In this document: one piece after another, positions 1 to 8,384 of the stretch
Position numbering within the stretch: position 1 is the first letter of the stretch
How the letters are laid out: each line of letters opens with the position of its first letter
Source of the DNA: JBLIRR01 sp049472395
GTDB lineage: Bacteria > SZUA-182 > DTGQ01 > JBLIRR01
Length of the DNA stretch: 64,000 bases
Assembly (NCBI GenBank): GCA_049472395.1
Contig: JBLIRR010000008.1
Coordinates: 1-64,000 of the forward strand
Direction: 5' to 3'
Notes under the pieces: generated by a model
Seen by the model: the letters and a program-made list of their open reading frames with translations, nothing else
Told to the model about the DNA's origin: nothing
Database searches by the model: none
Program-made: the position numbers and the translations under genes

Positions 1-1
1 G

Positions 2-742
2 AACCTGCGTACCTATAGTGTATTTATGGTAGATTCACAAAATTTATTGGTCTGGCATGCAGACTATATTGACCATGTGGATGAAGAAAGCCTTTGTTCC
101 TCATTTGAAAAGTTTTTACAACGATTGACTTTTAAGATTCTTGGTGTAACCAAGGACAAATGGGAGCCTTCAACGAACGCGCTGAAAACCGTATTTCATA
201 GAATTTGGATTGGATTTTGTCATCGTCATTGTCTCAAGAAATTTCGAGAGGCTCTGAACAAATATCAAGAGGAGACTCAATGTAGCAAAAAAGAAATCAC
301 AGCTCTCTATAAAAAAATTAAAAAAATATTAAATAGCTCTAATTCAGAGGTAATTTTAAGAATAAAGATTCAATCCCTGGATGATGAAGCATTTAAACAT
401 CCATTACTCAAAGATCGATTAGCGGAATTAAAAGACAATGCAGTTCGGTATACTTCTCATAAAAGAAGAAATGGTATCACTAAAACAACCTCTCTTGTTG
501 ATAATTTACTAAAATGCGTTAAGCGCAAATTACGAATGGTAGAGAGTTTCAGAGATAAAGAATACACTCGTATTTTATTTCAAGCTCTCGCCAATACGAG
601 AAATTTTGTCCCTTTCTTATCTGGAGCTAAAAATGCTCATAAAAGTCCTTTTATGTTAGCTCAAGGACAAACATATAATTTACAATGGATACAAGTGATG
701 AATGTGCATAATGCTTTCTTATTTACACCTAATGCCTGGTGA
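2..742 (+). CDS. C-terminal part of a DDE-type transposase, cut by the window edge
   Basis: The reading frame is open to the first base of the window, so the gene starts upstream. The first internal ATG is at 26. About 246 residues are visible. A D-Y-I-D motif near the start, a CHRHCLKKF segment about 70 residues later, and a C-terminal block (TTSLVDNLLKCVKRKLR, then a stretch of the type 'sF..k.ytrilf.alanTrNFvpF' ending in SPFMLAQG) are the layout of the second half of DDE transposases, where the last block carries the catalytic Glu region. I could not assign the IS family. No terminal inverted repeat or partner ORF is recognisable downstream. It may be an intact gene cut by the window or a relic; the C-terminus itself looks natural. 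Confidence 0.6.
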   Translation, partial: NLRTYSVFMVDSQNLLVWHADYIDHVDEESLCSSFEKFLQRLTFKILGVTKDKWEPSTNALKTVFHRIWIGFCHRHCLKKFREALNKYQEETQCSKKEITALYKKIKKILNSSNSEVILRIKIQSLDDEAFKHPLLKDRLAELKDNAVRYTSHKRRNGITKTTSLVDNLLKCVKRKLRMVESFRDKEYTRILFQALANTRNFVPFLSGAKNAHKSPFMLAQGQTYNLQWIQVMNVHNAFLFTPNAW

Positions 743-1560
743 GTGAATTACATAGGTAATCTTCGCTCTTTATCAAAACTTTTAGACTTATGCGAAAAAA
801 TTAATGGTTACGAATATTCGGGAAGGACACATTAAAATCGGATTGGATTTACCATATCACTGAGGCGCTGAATGACTTCTGGGGCACGACTGGGGCCTCA
901 ATTATTTAAAAGGTTTTATAAAATAAGGTTATAAAAAACAATAATATAATTAATGGCGGTGCAGGGATTCGAACCCTGGGAATTACGGTTAGTAGATTGA
1001 GACAGATAATCTATTTAAGCATAGATTTGATAGCGATTGGTATCACCCAAACTCAATAATCCTATATGCAGGATAGAAAGTAGATACTAAAATTAACAGT
1101 GGAAGGATGGGCAATGCAAAACCATCATCCTTCCACCAATATTATTTTCTTCTAAGCTTATCACCCCCTTTCTTCTAATTATATATAATCATATTTTATG
1201 CCAAATATCCAATGCATTAATAATCAATATAATAGGCAATCTTCTTAGTCTGGCTGAAATGATTTCTCGACAATATTACCGAAAATAGTAGTTATAATTC
1301 GACAAAAATGTCAGATGGTTGATGAAAAATTGAAAGAAATTCAATTCATCGTAACAAGAATCAATTTCCCTTTTATATTCATTCCCAGATGTAAAGATAA
1401 AGGTATTTCTGCCTGATTACTTTCCATAACATCTTAAAATTTAATCAATTTAAGCCTTAATAATAACCTGTAATGCTTTTTCTATAATCAGCCTTAAATA
1501 TCCGATATATAAATTTTCATTTGACAAACTACAGCCTTCTTTGCCACTCTAAAACAGTTT
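743..1560. other. Gene-poor spacer between two transposase loci
   Basis: About 820 bp contain no convincing reading frame. The only recognisable item is a tRNA 3' fragment near 955-981. A short open stretch around 830-907 has no start signal and no recognisable product. Together with the flanking transposases this looks like decayed mobile-element DNA. Confidence 0.5.
955..981 (-). tRNA. Orphan tRNA 3' fragment (T arm plus 3' acceptor strand)
   Basis: On the minus strand the sequence reads CCAGGGTTCGAATCCCTG followed by CACCGCC and an A. This is a perfect T arm (CAGGG/CCCTG around TTCGAAT) and the 3' half of an acceptor stem. The matching 5' strand GGCGGTG is not found in the next few hundred bases, and no anticodon arm can be folded from the adjoining sequence. 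It is therefore a fragment, not a working tRNA. Such fragments are typical of attachment sites left by elements that integrate into tRNA or tmRNA 3' ends. Confidence 0.5.
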
Positions 1561-1641
1561 CTAGTACAATGTAAAATTTAAATATTCGCATTTGTAAGGA
1601 ATTTTTGCTATAGTCGTCCTAAAATAGATAAGGAGGACGAC

Positions 1642-2103
1642 ATGGCACCACGTTACAGAGTGACTTTAACACAAGAAGAGCGCAAAGATCTGGAGACTAT
1701 TTCAACAAAGGGGAAAAGGGCAGCACGAACTGTATTATACGCCCGTGCCTTACTCCTGCTTGATGCTGGAGAGCACGGCCCCAAATGGATCGTAGCAAAA
1801 GTAGCAGAAGCACTGGGGACAACCCCACGAAGTCTTGAGCATTTGAAAAAACGGTTTGTAGAGAAGGGCCTTCTCGCCGCAATAGAACGTAAGAAGCGAG
1901 TAAAGCCTCCCCGGGAAATTCAATTTGGAGGTGATTTTGAAGCCCATCTTATAGCTTTGGCATGTTCGGAGGCACCAGAAGGTAGAACCCGCTGGACAAT
2001 ACGGCTATTAGCTGAAAAAATGGTTGAGTTGAATATAGTGCCAAGTGTTTCTCCAATGACGGTATGTAACACTTTAAAAAAAATGAACTTAAGCCTCACC
2101 TGA
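1642..2103 (+). CDS. IS630-family transposase, N-terminal frame (DNA-binding part)
   Basis: This 153-residue frame opens the transposase. It has a helix-turn-helix region (residues about 10-70, with VAEALGTTPRSLEHLKKRF as the recognition-type helix), then a second winged/HTH linker (EGRTRWTIRLLAEKMVELNI, PSMTV-like segment) as in IS630 proteins. A strong ribosome site (AAGGAGGACGAC) lies directly before the ATG. The frame ends at 2103, just past a run of eight A residues (2076-2083), where the catalytic part continues in the -1 frame. Standing alone it would bind DNA but lack the DDE core. Confidence 0.85.
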   Translation: MAPRYRVTLTQEERKDLETISTKGKRAARTVLYARALLLLDAGEHGPKWIVAKVAEALGTTPRSLEHLKKRFVEKGLLAAIERKKRVKPPREIQFGGDFEAHLIALACSEAPEGRTRWTIRLLAEKMVELNIVPSVSPMTVCNTLKKMNLSLT

Positions 2104-2774
2104 GTAAATATTGGAAGATACCTCCTGACCAAGATGCCAGTTTTGTAGCGGCGATGGAAGATGTTCTCGATGTTTATGCGAGGCCTTACAATCCCAAATA
2201 TCCGGTTGTGTGCATGGATGAATCGAGTATGCAGCTGATAGGGGAAGTTCATGAGCCCATTCCCATAGCTCCTGGCCATCCTGTTTTGATGGATGACGAA
2301 TATGTACGTAATGGGGTAGCAAGTATATTCCTTGAGGTAGAACCACTTGAGGGAAAGCGCAATGTCAAAATTACTGATCGCCGGACACGGATAGAATGGG
2401 CCCATTTTATCAAAGAGATGCTTGAAGAGCGTTATGTAGATGCCGAAAAAGTTGTTTTAGTTATGGACAATCTCAACACACACAACATAGCCTCACTATA
2501 TACAGCTTTTCCTCCTGAAGAAGCTAAGCATATGGCGAATCGCCTTGAAATACATTACACGCCAAAACATGGAAGCTGGTTGGATATAGCGGAGATTGAA
2601 CTGAGTGTCTTGAAGAGACAATGTCTTGACAGGCGAATAGATTCTATCGAGAAGATGCGGACTGAAGTGTTGAAGTGGAATAATGACCGAAATAATCGTC
2701 AAACTAAGGTTGACTGGCAGTTTAGAACGAATGATGCTCGGATCAAACTGAAAAGGCTATACCCGAAACTTTAA
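2082..2774 (+). CDS. IS630-family transposase, catalytic DDE frame reached by -1 frameshift
   Basis: Read from the A run in the -1 frame, the protein continues with NELKPHLSKYWKIPPD and then the catalytic core. The three acidic residues are in VVCMDESSMQL, LVMDNLNTH and SWLDIAEIELSVL, the usual DDE signature of IS630. An internal ATG exists at 2154, but it would skip conserved sequence before the first Asp and has no good ribosome site. Slippage at T TTA AAA AAA (2073-2082) would give a fused product of about 376 residues, close to normal IS630 size. The alternative is a simple inactivating indel in the A run. Confidence 0.8.
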   Translation, partial: NELKPHLSKYWKIPPDQDASFVAAMEDVLDVYARPYNPKYPVVCMDESSMQLIGEVHEPIPIAPGHPVLMDDEYVRNGVASIFLEVEPLEGKRNVKITDRRTRIEWAHFIKEMLEERYVDAEKVVLVMDNLNTHNIASLYTAFPPEEAKHMANRLEIHYTPKHGSWLDIAEIELSVLKRQCLDRRIDSIEKMRTEVLKWNNDRNNRQTKVDWQFRTNDARIKLKRLYPKL

Positions 2775-2791
2775 AATATACATTGTACTAG

Positions 2792-3172
2792 CTTTACAAT
2801 CACCAAAGCTTCAATCCATTTAGACCATGATTTTTTAAGTTCAATCAAAAATAAGCGATCTCGTTCCATTAATTTTGGTTTTAACTTTTGGGCCTTTTAA
2901 GTTTTCGGTTGTTGCTTGAGGGCTAGATTTTCAAATAATACTATCATATCGATAACTTATTGATATTGTTTAATGATGATATTTTGGCAAGGGGCAGTAA
3001 AAAGAGTAAAAATTGATGAAATTATTAATGCGCTATCAACTTGTCCTTTTTGAGTATAGTATTTATAAATATACCAGACAAGGCCGAGACAGACAGCAAG
3101 AACCATATAAATTATTTTTTTCCATGAAACCAATTTTATTTTTTACCCATTTTCCTCCTAACCCATTGCCAT
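2792..3172. other. Spacer between the IS630 element and DUF3592 gene
   Basis: AT-rich sequence with no frame that I would call a gene. An open frame at 3013-3267 runs antisense into the DUF3592 gene and across a GC-rich hairpin, has no ribosome site and no recognisable product. Confidence 0.5.
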
Positions 3173-3225
3173 CAGAGGCCCTGAGCAAGCTCCGAGCCGG
3201 CGAGGCTACGTCGAAGGGCCCTCTG
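3173..3225. repeat. GC-rich palindrome downstream of DUF3592 gene
   Basis: The arms CAGAGGCCCT (3173-3182) and AGGGCCCTCTG (3215-3225) are complementary with one bulge, and the loop itself is GC-rich and contains GCCGGC. It contrasts sharply with the AT-rich surroundings. It lies just beyond the stop of the minus-strand gene at 3236 and could act as a terminator-like or REP-like hairpin. Confidence 0.5.
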
Positions 3226-3235
3226 CATGAAGTTG

Positions 3236-3751
3236 TTAAATATTTTTATTGTTTTTCAATTTTCTAAAACCAATGATTGACACAAAAAACAAAAATAAGG
3301 GAGAAAAAATGCCGTAATACCTATAAAGAAACATACTGGGTGCGAAGGGAAGCAACAGCGAATCACCCGGGTCAGTTGGATTATAAAAAACTGTAGTCTC
3401 ATTTTCTTTAACATATTTTGGGAAATGACTTTTTCCTTCAGAATCAATTAAAGTGCCTTCTAACCCACCTTCCCTCCAATTTAAGGCAGAGAACCATGCA
3501 AACCTGGGAATTATTTTATCATTTGAATATTTCTGCCCATCAACAACATATGAGTACTCTATTTTATAAGAATCATCACCAAAATATTCTAATTCTTTAA
3601 TTACGCCAGATGTTCTTGGCCATGCCCTTGCTGCCTGAGTACGATTTACAGTCGACCTTTCAATGTATATAAAAAAGGTTCCGTGAAATATAAATATTAT
3701 GCTAAAAACAATTTTAACTAAATTCTTTACATAGTGTTTTAATAGAGCCAC
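3236..3751 (-). CDS. DUF3592 family membrane protein
   Basis: A 171-residue protein with one hydrophobic segment near the N-terminus (about residues 10-30) and one near the C-terminus (about 142-162). Between them lies an extracytoplasmic-type domain with the DUF3592 pattern: A-x-x-WP-x-T-x-G-x-I, then paired strands ending Y-x-Y-x-V-x-G-x-x-Y, and a late FYNPTDPGDSLL motif. The function of the family is unknown. The start codon is GTG with no clear ribosome site, so the exact start is uncertain. GC-rich hairpins sit on both sides of the gene. Confidence 0.7.
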   Translation of the reverse strand: MALLKHYVKNLVKIVFSIIFIFHGTFFIYIERSTVNRTQAARAWPRTSGVIKELEYFGDDSYKIEYSYVVDGQKYSNDKIIPRFAWFSALNWREGGLEGTLIDSEGKSHFPKYVKENETTVFYNPTDPGDSLLLPFAPSMFLYRYYGIFSPLFLFFVSIIGFRKLKNNKNI

Positions 3752-3789
3752 TTTAATATTTTTTTATTTCATCAATTTAATGATGAATT

Positions 3790-3830
3790 GACTTGCGTGA
3801 GCTAAGCGCGAGCGTAGCTCAGGTCAAGTC
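3790..3830. repeat. Palindrome upstream of DUF3592 gene
   Basis: GACTTGCGTGAGCT (3790-3803) pairs with AGCTCAGGTCAAGTC (3816-3830) apart from a small bulge; the loop is AAGCGCGAGCGT. It lies between two minus-strand genes. The string ACTTGCGTGA recurs at 4116-4125. Confidence 0.5.
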
Positions 3831-3838
3831 TAATGCTT

Positions 3839-4096
3839 TTATGGATTTTTATCTTTTTCGGCAATTGCAGAGATCCTTTCATTAATTGCCTTTATTACAA
3901 TATTATGTATGGTAAGACCGCTTATGATTAAAACAAAAAGACAAAGACAACAGAAAGCGATAAATTTGTTATGCTTTGTTAAGAAATATGCATAGAAGCA
4001 AAATAAGAAAAAAACCATAGATAAAGCGATAAAGAAATAACTAATGAGATAAACAAGACGATCTTTCTTTTTTTTGATAATTATTTTCTTTTTCAT
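3839..4096 (-). CDS. Small two-helix membrane protein, unknown
   Basis: 85 residues with a lysine-rich start (KKKIIIKKKK), two predicted membrane helices (about residues 14-38 and 45-68) and a charged C-terminal tail. I do not recognise a family. It precedes the DUF3592 gene on the same strand, about 90 bp away across a hairpin. The ribosome site is weak. Confidence 0.4.
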   Translation of the reverse strand: MKKKIIIKKKKDRLVYLISYFFIALSMVFFLFCFYAYFLTKHNKFIAFCCLCLFVLIISGLTIHNIVIKAINERISAIAEKDKNP

Positions 4097-4602
4097 AACA
4101 ATTAGTTAAGGTGCCACTTGCGTGACACCGACAGGAATTATTAAATCAGAATGTTTTGAAAAAAGCAAGTGTTCTGAGAAACCAAAAAGGTACCGGTAAT
4201 GTGCTGCAACGTTTTGTTGGAGTAATCCAGGGGTAGATATGCATAAGGGGACAACTTTATCTATGCATATCTAAATTATTTATGGCTTGGCATGTGGTAC
4301 CTGGGCTTCGCTATAGGAGCCAAGGGTATGCGAAACAGGAGAGGTTTTCTTTGCGAAGGCCTTATTGTGCCACCGCCGTGACACGGACAAAAAGGCAGGT
4401 ATGATAAAGAGTGGGGCTATTGGAATTTGGCTTCTCTATCAGGAGCCAGGGGTGTGTTAGCTTTTATTCTCATTAAGCGTCGTTTATTTTTCCCTTTAAC
4501 CACAACTTTATTGTACTCTGCTTCAAGAATAAATGAACAATCGTTTCAGCCAGCCTTCGATTGCTCATGCTGCCTTCACCCCAAAGTCAATAGAAAGTAA
4601 AC
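4097..4602. repeat. Repeat-rich spacer
   Basis: 506 bp without a credible gene. It holds an imperfect direct repeat GTGCCAC..CGTGACAC (4111-4135 and 4367-4391), a perfect 11-bp inverted repeat AGATATGCATA/TATGCATATCT (4235-4245 and 4262-4272), and a second direct pair around GGCTTC..CTAT..AGGAGCCA (about 4309-4335 and 4429-4455). These look like degenerate copies of one small element. Confidence 0.5.
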
Positions 4603-6555
4603 CTAAATATTGTATTTCGCTGCCCGTTTGTAAAAAGCCTTTAAACTCCCCTCAAACAGGTTCACTAACAAGGGACGTCGTCTTTCATCATCAATGGCGA
4701 AACCTGAATGAATTGTTTTTAATTCAGTCGCCTTGGTCTCAAGTAGAATATAATTATCGGGATCAGTATTGACCGCAAGAATGGGATTATTGGTAAATAA
4801 AATCACCTGTTGCTGAACTTTATACTGTTTGATAATCGGAACCAGATATTTCGTAATATCCTCATTATCAAAGTTGTCTTCCGGAGCATCGATAATAGTA
4901 GGACCAAAATCGCTCAAGATCACGATTATAACCATCATTACCGTTCGTCTCAAACTTAAACTCAAGTTGAAGAAATCCCTCATTTTAGCCCTTCCTGAGC
5001 GCCAGTTGATATTTAAGAATAGATCGTAGCCTTCATCTCCCTTTTTCATCTCAAGCAGTGGCTCTTTGGTCTCTTCCAGAAAATGTGCAACGGAAAATAA
5101 TTCGTTAAACCTCCGGATATTTTCCTTTGTAGGGTGACCAAAATATTTTCGGAGAAAGGAGTCCAACATATCCCTTCCAGAGATCAACTCTTCAATCCTT
5201 TCAGCATTGTAAAATTTAGGCTTAATCTTAAATGCCTCCGCCTGCTCGATATCCACCTCCTTCAACGCCCCATCCTCTTTGATTGCATATACTTTTAGAG
5301 AATTCCTCTCTCTCGTATATACATAATGTTGAGAAGCGGTATCGGAAATACGTTCAATAAAAACCTTGACGCTCCCATCCGTGAGAGAATGAGAGGGATT
5401 AATACACGCTTGAATCAATTTATACAAAAAGGATTTGCCTGCTCCCTTCTTACCGGTAATACAATTCAAATGGCGATTAAACCGGACGCTACGTGTGCCG
5501 AAATAAGAATTTTTGATCTCAACGCCATGAATATAAAAACCTTCAAATACTTGGATATACATATCGGAAATTCTTATTCGAGATGAAGGCATCTTTATAG
5601 CGGTTATAAGACCGGTATAGGAAGACTCTGTCATTTTAACATAGGTATATCGTTTGCCTATGGTTGACAAATCATGAGCATCCGAACCCTGAAAATAAGC
5701 CAGAAGGCTAAGATCCGCTTTATGGCGCAGCTCTCCAATCCAATTTTTTAAGTTTTTTTTTAATTTTCTATCATACCGTTTAAACTTTTCCGGATCAACA
5801 ACTTCAATAGCCTCCAACGTGGGATTTTTTAAAACATTTTTCATAGCCCCACTCTTAAGGGAATACAGTCGCAGCAGAGCCTGGTCGCTACCATCAATAT
5901 GAGCCGGCAGAGGAAGGCCACCTTTCTGCCTGATCAGATCGAAAATTCGAAAGACACTGATTGTCCCCACTTTCGGATTCTTACCCCAGTCATCAATTTT
6001 AAAACCTGCTTCATGTAAAAGATCACAAATTATAAAATGAATCTTCCGACGCGGCTCCTGTGGGGGAAAAATAGCCAGGACATGTATGCCTGTTGTACTA
6101 ATTTCTACACCTGGCAATATAGAAATAATAGTCCTATTAGCTTGATTATTAATCCTTTTAGCCTCATCATCGATCAATTCATACCAGGTAGGAGCCGCAA
6201 GATCCATCAGTCCCTTATCAGATTCCGGATCTGTCCAAATTGTCCCGATGCCATTATGATCAGTGATAGCCACCAAAGATATATTAACCTCGATAAAGCG
6301 TTTTACAATGCTTTCTGCTACCTTCCTGGCATCTGCTAAGATTTTCTCATGAATTGCTTTCATCTCGTGCCGATACTCTGCTGTATCCTCAAAGTGAGGG
6401 TATTTCACATTATAAGGATTAAAATTATATCTGTTTTTTCCTCGAGCATCTTCTGAGGCGGGAGTATGGTAGTGCAGATCTGCCTTAAAAAATCTGGCTC
6501 CGTAATTTAAGGTGTGTAGCTTTTCAAAACTCTTTAAAATTTCTTTATTGGTCAT
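4603..6555 (-). CDS. TrlF-type PHP-domain ATPase, apparently shortened
   Basis: A 650-residue protein with an N-terminal PHP metal-dependent phosphoesterase domain (DLHYHT at 26-31, AITDHNG near 97, PAHIDG near 218, GSDAHD near 291) followed by an ABC/SMC-type ATPase head: Walker A GKKGAGKS (368-375) and Walker B TIIDAPEDNFDN (about 553-564). TrlF-type proteins belong to the PHP-ATPase fusions often found near defence genes and are usually clearly longer, with a coiled-coil insertion between the two ATPase halves. Here only about 180 residues separate Walker A and B and no coiled coil is visible. The stretch before Walker B (NLSLSLRRTVMMVIIVILSD) lacks a clear ABC signature. A good ribosome site (AAGGAGAAAAGG) supports the start. 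An internal deletion is likely; activity is doubtful. Confidence 0.75.
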   Translation of the reverse strand: MTNKEILKSFEKLHTLNYGARFFKADLHYHTPASEDARGKNRYNFNPYNVKYPHFEDTAEYRHEMKAIHEKILADARKVAESIVKRFIEVNISLVAITDHNGIGTIWTDPESDKGLMDLAAPTWYELIDDEAKRINNQANRTIISILPGVEISTTGIHVLAIFPPQEPRRKIHFIICDLLHEAGFKIDDWGKNPKVGTISVFRIFDLIRQKGGLPLPAHIDGSDQALLRLYSLKSGAMKNVLKNPTLEAIEVVDPEKFKRYDRKLKKNLKNWIGELRHKADLSLLAYFQGSDAHDLSTIGKRYTYVKMTESSYTGLITAIKMPSSRIRISDMYIQVFEGFYIHGVEIKNSYFGTRSVRFNRHLNCITGKKGAGKSFLYKLIQACINPSHSLTDGSVKVFIERISDTASQHYVYTRERNSLKVYAIKEDGALKEVDIEQAEAFKIKPKFYNAERIEELISGRDMLDSFLRKYFGHPTKENIRRFNELFSVAHFLEETKEPLLEMKKGDEGYDLFLNINWRSGRAKMRDFFNLSLSLRRTVMMVIIVILSDFGPTIIDAPEDNFDNEDITKYLVPIIKQYKVQQQVILFTNNPILAVNTDPDNYILLETKATELKTIHSGFAIDDERRRPLLVNLFEGSLKAFYKRAAKYNI

Positions 6556-6896
6556 CCTTTTCTCCTTAGCTATTTTCCCTAAATTTTGAGTCTTCGGTGG
6601 ATTAGGCTTGTTTCACTGTGAAAAGAATGTCTTAGCCTCAATCCATTGTTTCTCTTTAAATCCATATTGATCTATACGGCAGGTTAAGGTGTCTGGAACG
6701 GTTCCACTTGCATCAAAAAATAAATTTGATCTAAGAACGCTACCTTATAGACAGTTCTTCCTAAAATACTAATTAAAAACTAAGTAAAGGAAGCCTCTGC
6801 TTTTTCCTAAAAGATGTTAAAAGGTAAAAAGCTATTAGTGGAATATTTTCCATATTTTTAAAGTGGCTTCCTTTGTCACTATTCTAAAATAATTAA
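6556..6896. other. Spacer with a separated inverted repeat
   Basis: 341 bp with no gene seen. AAAGGAAGCC (6786-6795) and GGCTTCCTTT (6865-6874) form a 10-bp inverted pair 69 bp apart. Confidence 0.4.
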
Positions 6897-7172
6897 TTAA
6901 ATTATCATAATATTTAATCTTGCCGAAGATTGTCCAATAATACCCGATAAAATTATAGAGTAGATATTTATCAACATGTATACAGTGAGTATTTTTTTTC
7001 TTATTAAATTATTATTATTAAGATTTAAAAATGTATAAGCATGGTTAGAGAGAAATATTGCCCCTGCATAGGAAATAGGAATTAGCATGGTATTAAAAGA
7101 GACATAAAACATTTCATTGCTCTTATTTATTGTATCATACTTCTTTTTGAGCTTTCTATACAATTTCCTCAT
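6897..7172 (-). CDS. Small membrane protein, unknown
   Basis: 91 residues with a basic N-terminus (MRKLYRKLKKKYD) and two or three hydrophobic segments (about residues 25-48, 62-80). No family recognised. The start is well supported: AGGAGG lies ten bases before the ATG. It stands alone in a poorly coding stretch. Confidence 0.5.
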   Translation of the reverse strand: MRKLYRKLKKKYDTINKSNEMFYVSFNTMLIPISYAGAIFLSNHAYTFLNLNNNNLIRKKILTVYMLINIYSIILSGIIGQSSARLNIMII

Positions 7173-7241
7173 TTTTGTTGTTCCTCCTAGAGCTATATAT
7201 CTGAAATAAATTGTATGCAGTATATACGGGGGAGATTAAAT

Positions 7242-7481
7242 ATGCAAAAGACTGTCCAAATACCGTGGGATGTAAAACCTGTGTGTCACTATGAAGATCA
7301 CACACCTGATATTGAGGGAAATAAGATTTTTGCATGGGCACTGTTTCATATAACGCAGAGCGGAATGCACACCGAGAGGGTGCTCCCAAAGATACGTCAA
7401 TCATATCAAGCATTACAAGGATTTGTATCACTTTTTCCGTGTAGCCCGAGACCTGTATCTGACGATTATATAATCGCTTAA
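7242..7481 (+). CDS. Possible small protein, unknown
   Basis: 79 residues starting at an ATG preceded by GGGGGAG seven bases upstream. The sequence (MQKTVQIPWDVKPVCHYEDH and onward) has no recognised domain. An equally long frame runs on the other strand, so coding status is uncertain; the ribosome site is the only argument for this strand. Confidence 0.25.
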   Translation: MQKTVQIPWDVKPVCHYEDHTPDIEGNKIFAWALFHITQSGMHTERVLPKIRQSYQALQGFVSLFPCSPRPVSDDYIIA

Positions 7482-7517
7482 ATAGTGATTATATATGCAA
7501 ATTCAGTATTTTACTGG

Positions 7518-8384
7518 CTACTTGGGACTGTTGATTTTATATAGCAATAAGCCTTGAATGGGAGCCCTGTGCTGGTCCATTTCCTTAAAATAATCTTCCA
7601 GAAGTTCTCTTAAAACCCTCCAGGGCCTTCTTCTAGGTGCATGATAAAGGTAGAGTTTAGAGCCTTCCTTTACAAGAAGCCCTATATGAGTTACGAGAGT
7701 CGGAATATTCGGCATGTTTCTAATAAACATTATAACACTAACTTTTGGAAGTATGGAATTCATTTTACCAATATTATCTCTAAAGTATTTTGCGAGTAAG
7801 AAGTCAATTTCTTCTTTTCTACCATTAGATTCTGGTACTTCACCAAGTGTTGAAATGATTTCTTTGGGACTTCTTCCCTGATTATCCAACAAATCGATAA
7901 CTCGATGAAAAAACCATGTGGTTTTGTTAAGTCGCCTATTCCCCCTTTTTAAAGCTTCTTTCGGAAACACCTTTTCCATTAAATCAGATGATATTAATCC
8001 TGTTTTAATATTTTCTGGTATCCAGTCAGAAACCATAAAATGATTGCGATTATAATACGAAACCTTCCCGTCTTTATATCGAATTTGATTCAAATTTTGA
8101 ATGATTAACTCTTCTTTTTTTGAGAGAGAAATTGCAAGCACTACTTCAACAAAAGTCGTGCAATCAAATTTCGTAGTTGAAATTAAAGGGTCCGGATCAA
8201 GGCCAAAGCCTTCACCAAGGGGATCAAGCGACACCTCTCGATTTATAAAAAAATCCGCTGTTTTTATGACCCTATCTTCGAATTCAAGGTTTAGTATACT
8301 TGAATCAAAAAGAGCGGCTTTATTTTCTGCCACAAGAACAAAAGAGAGACATATGATAAAAACATAAATTTTTCTCATGCTCAT
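7518..8384 (-). CDS. DUF1460 N-acetylmuramoyl-L-alanine amidase-like secreted protein
   Basis: 288 residues with an N-terminal signal peptide (KIYVFIICLSFVLVAENKA) and a DUF1460 domain, a branch of the NlpC/P60 cysteine-peptidase fold thought to act on peptidoglycan. The probable nucleophile is the Cys in KFDCTTFVEVVLAISLS, and the partner His is in THIGLLVKEG; NHFMVSDWIPEN and YHAPRRRPWRV are further family landmarks. It would work in the periplasm or at the cell surface on cell-wall fragments. Two start codons (M1, M3) are possible. No operon partner. Confidence 0.75.
   Translation of the reverse strand: MSMRKIYVFIICLSFVLVAENKAALFDSSILNLEFEDRVIKTADFFINREVSLDPLGEGFGLDPDPLISTTKFDCTTFVEVVLAISLSKKEELIIQNLNQIRYKDGKVSYYNRNHFMVSDWIPENIKTGLISSDLMEKVFPKEALKRGNRRLNKTTWFFHRVIDLLDNQGRSPKEIISTLGEVPESNGRKEEIDFLLAKYFRDNIGKMNSILPKVSVIMFIRNMPNIPTLVTHIGLLVKEGSKLYLYHAPRRRPWRVLRELLEDYFKEMDQHRAPIQGLLLYKINSPK

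Larger units (their letters stand above)
1564..2788 (+). mobile_element. Complete IS630-family insertion sequence with inverted ends
   Basis: The left end (1561-1582, CTAGTACAATGTAAAATTTAAA) and the reverse complement of the right end (2770-2791, CTAGTACAATGTATATTTTAAA) match at 20 of 22 positions. TA dinucleotides at 1562-1563 and 2789-2790 fit the TA target duplication of the IS630/Tc1 group, giving an element of about 1,225 bp starting GTACAATG. The right inverted repeat overlaps the last bases of the transposase frame. Two overlapping frames encode the transposase. The intact ends and frames suggest a fairly recent insertion. Confidence 0.85.

Noticed and set aside
955..1310. Complete tRNA or tmRNA on the minus strand
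   Set aside because: The 5' acceptor partner GGCGGTG could not be found within several hundred bases and no anticodon arm folds.
1920..2405. 161-codon frame antisense to the IS630 transposase
   Set aside because: Shadow of the transposase, with no start signal.
3013..3267. 84-codon plus-strand frame
   Set aside because: No ribosome site, runs through a GC-rich palindrome and into the antisense of the DUF3592 gene; composition unlike a protein.
7156..7431. 91-codon minus-strand frame
   Set aside because: Overlaps the start of a better supported gene at 6,897-7,172 and competes with a plus-strand frame that has a ribosome site; no recognisable product.
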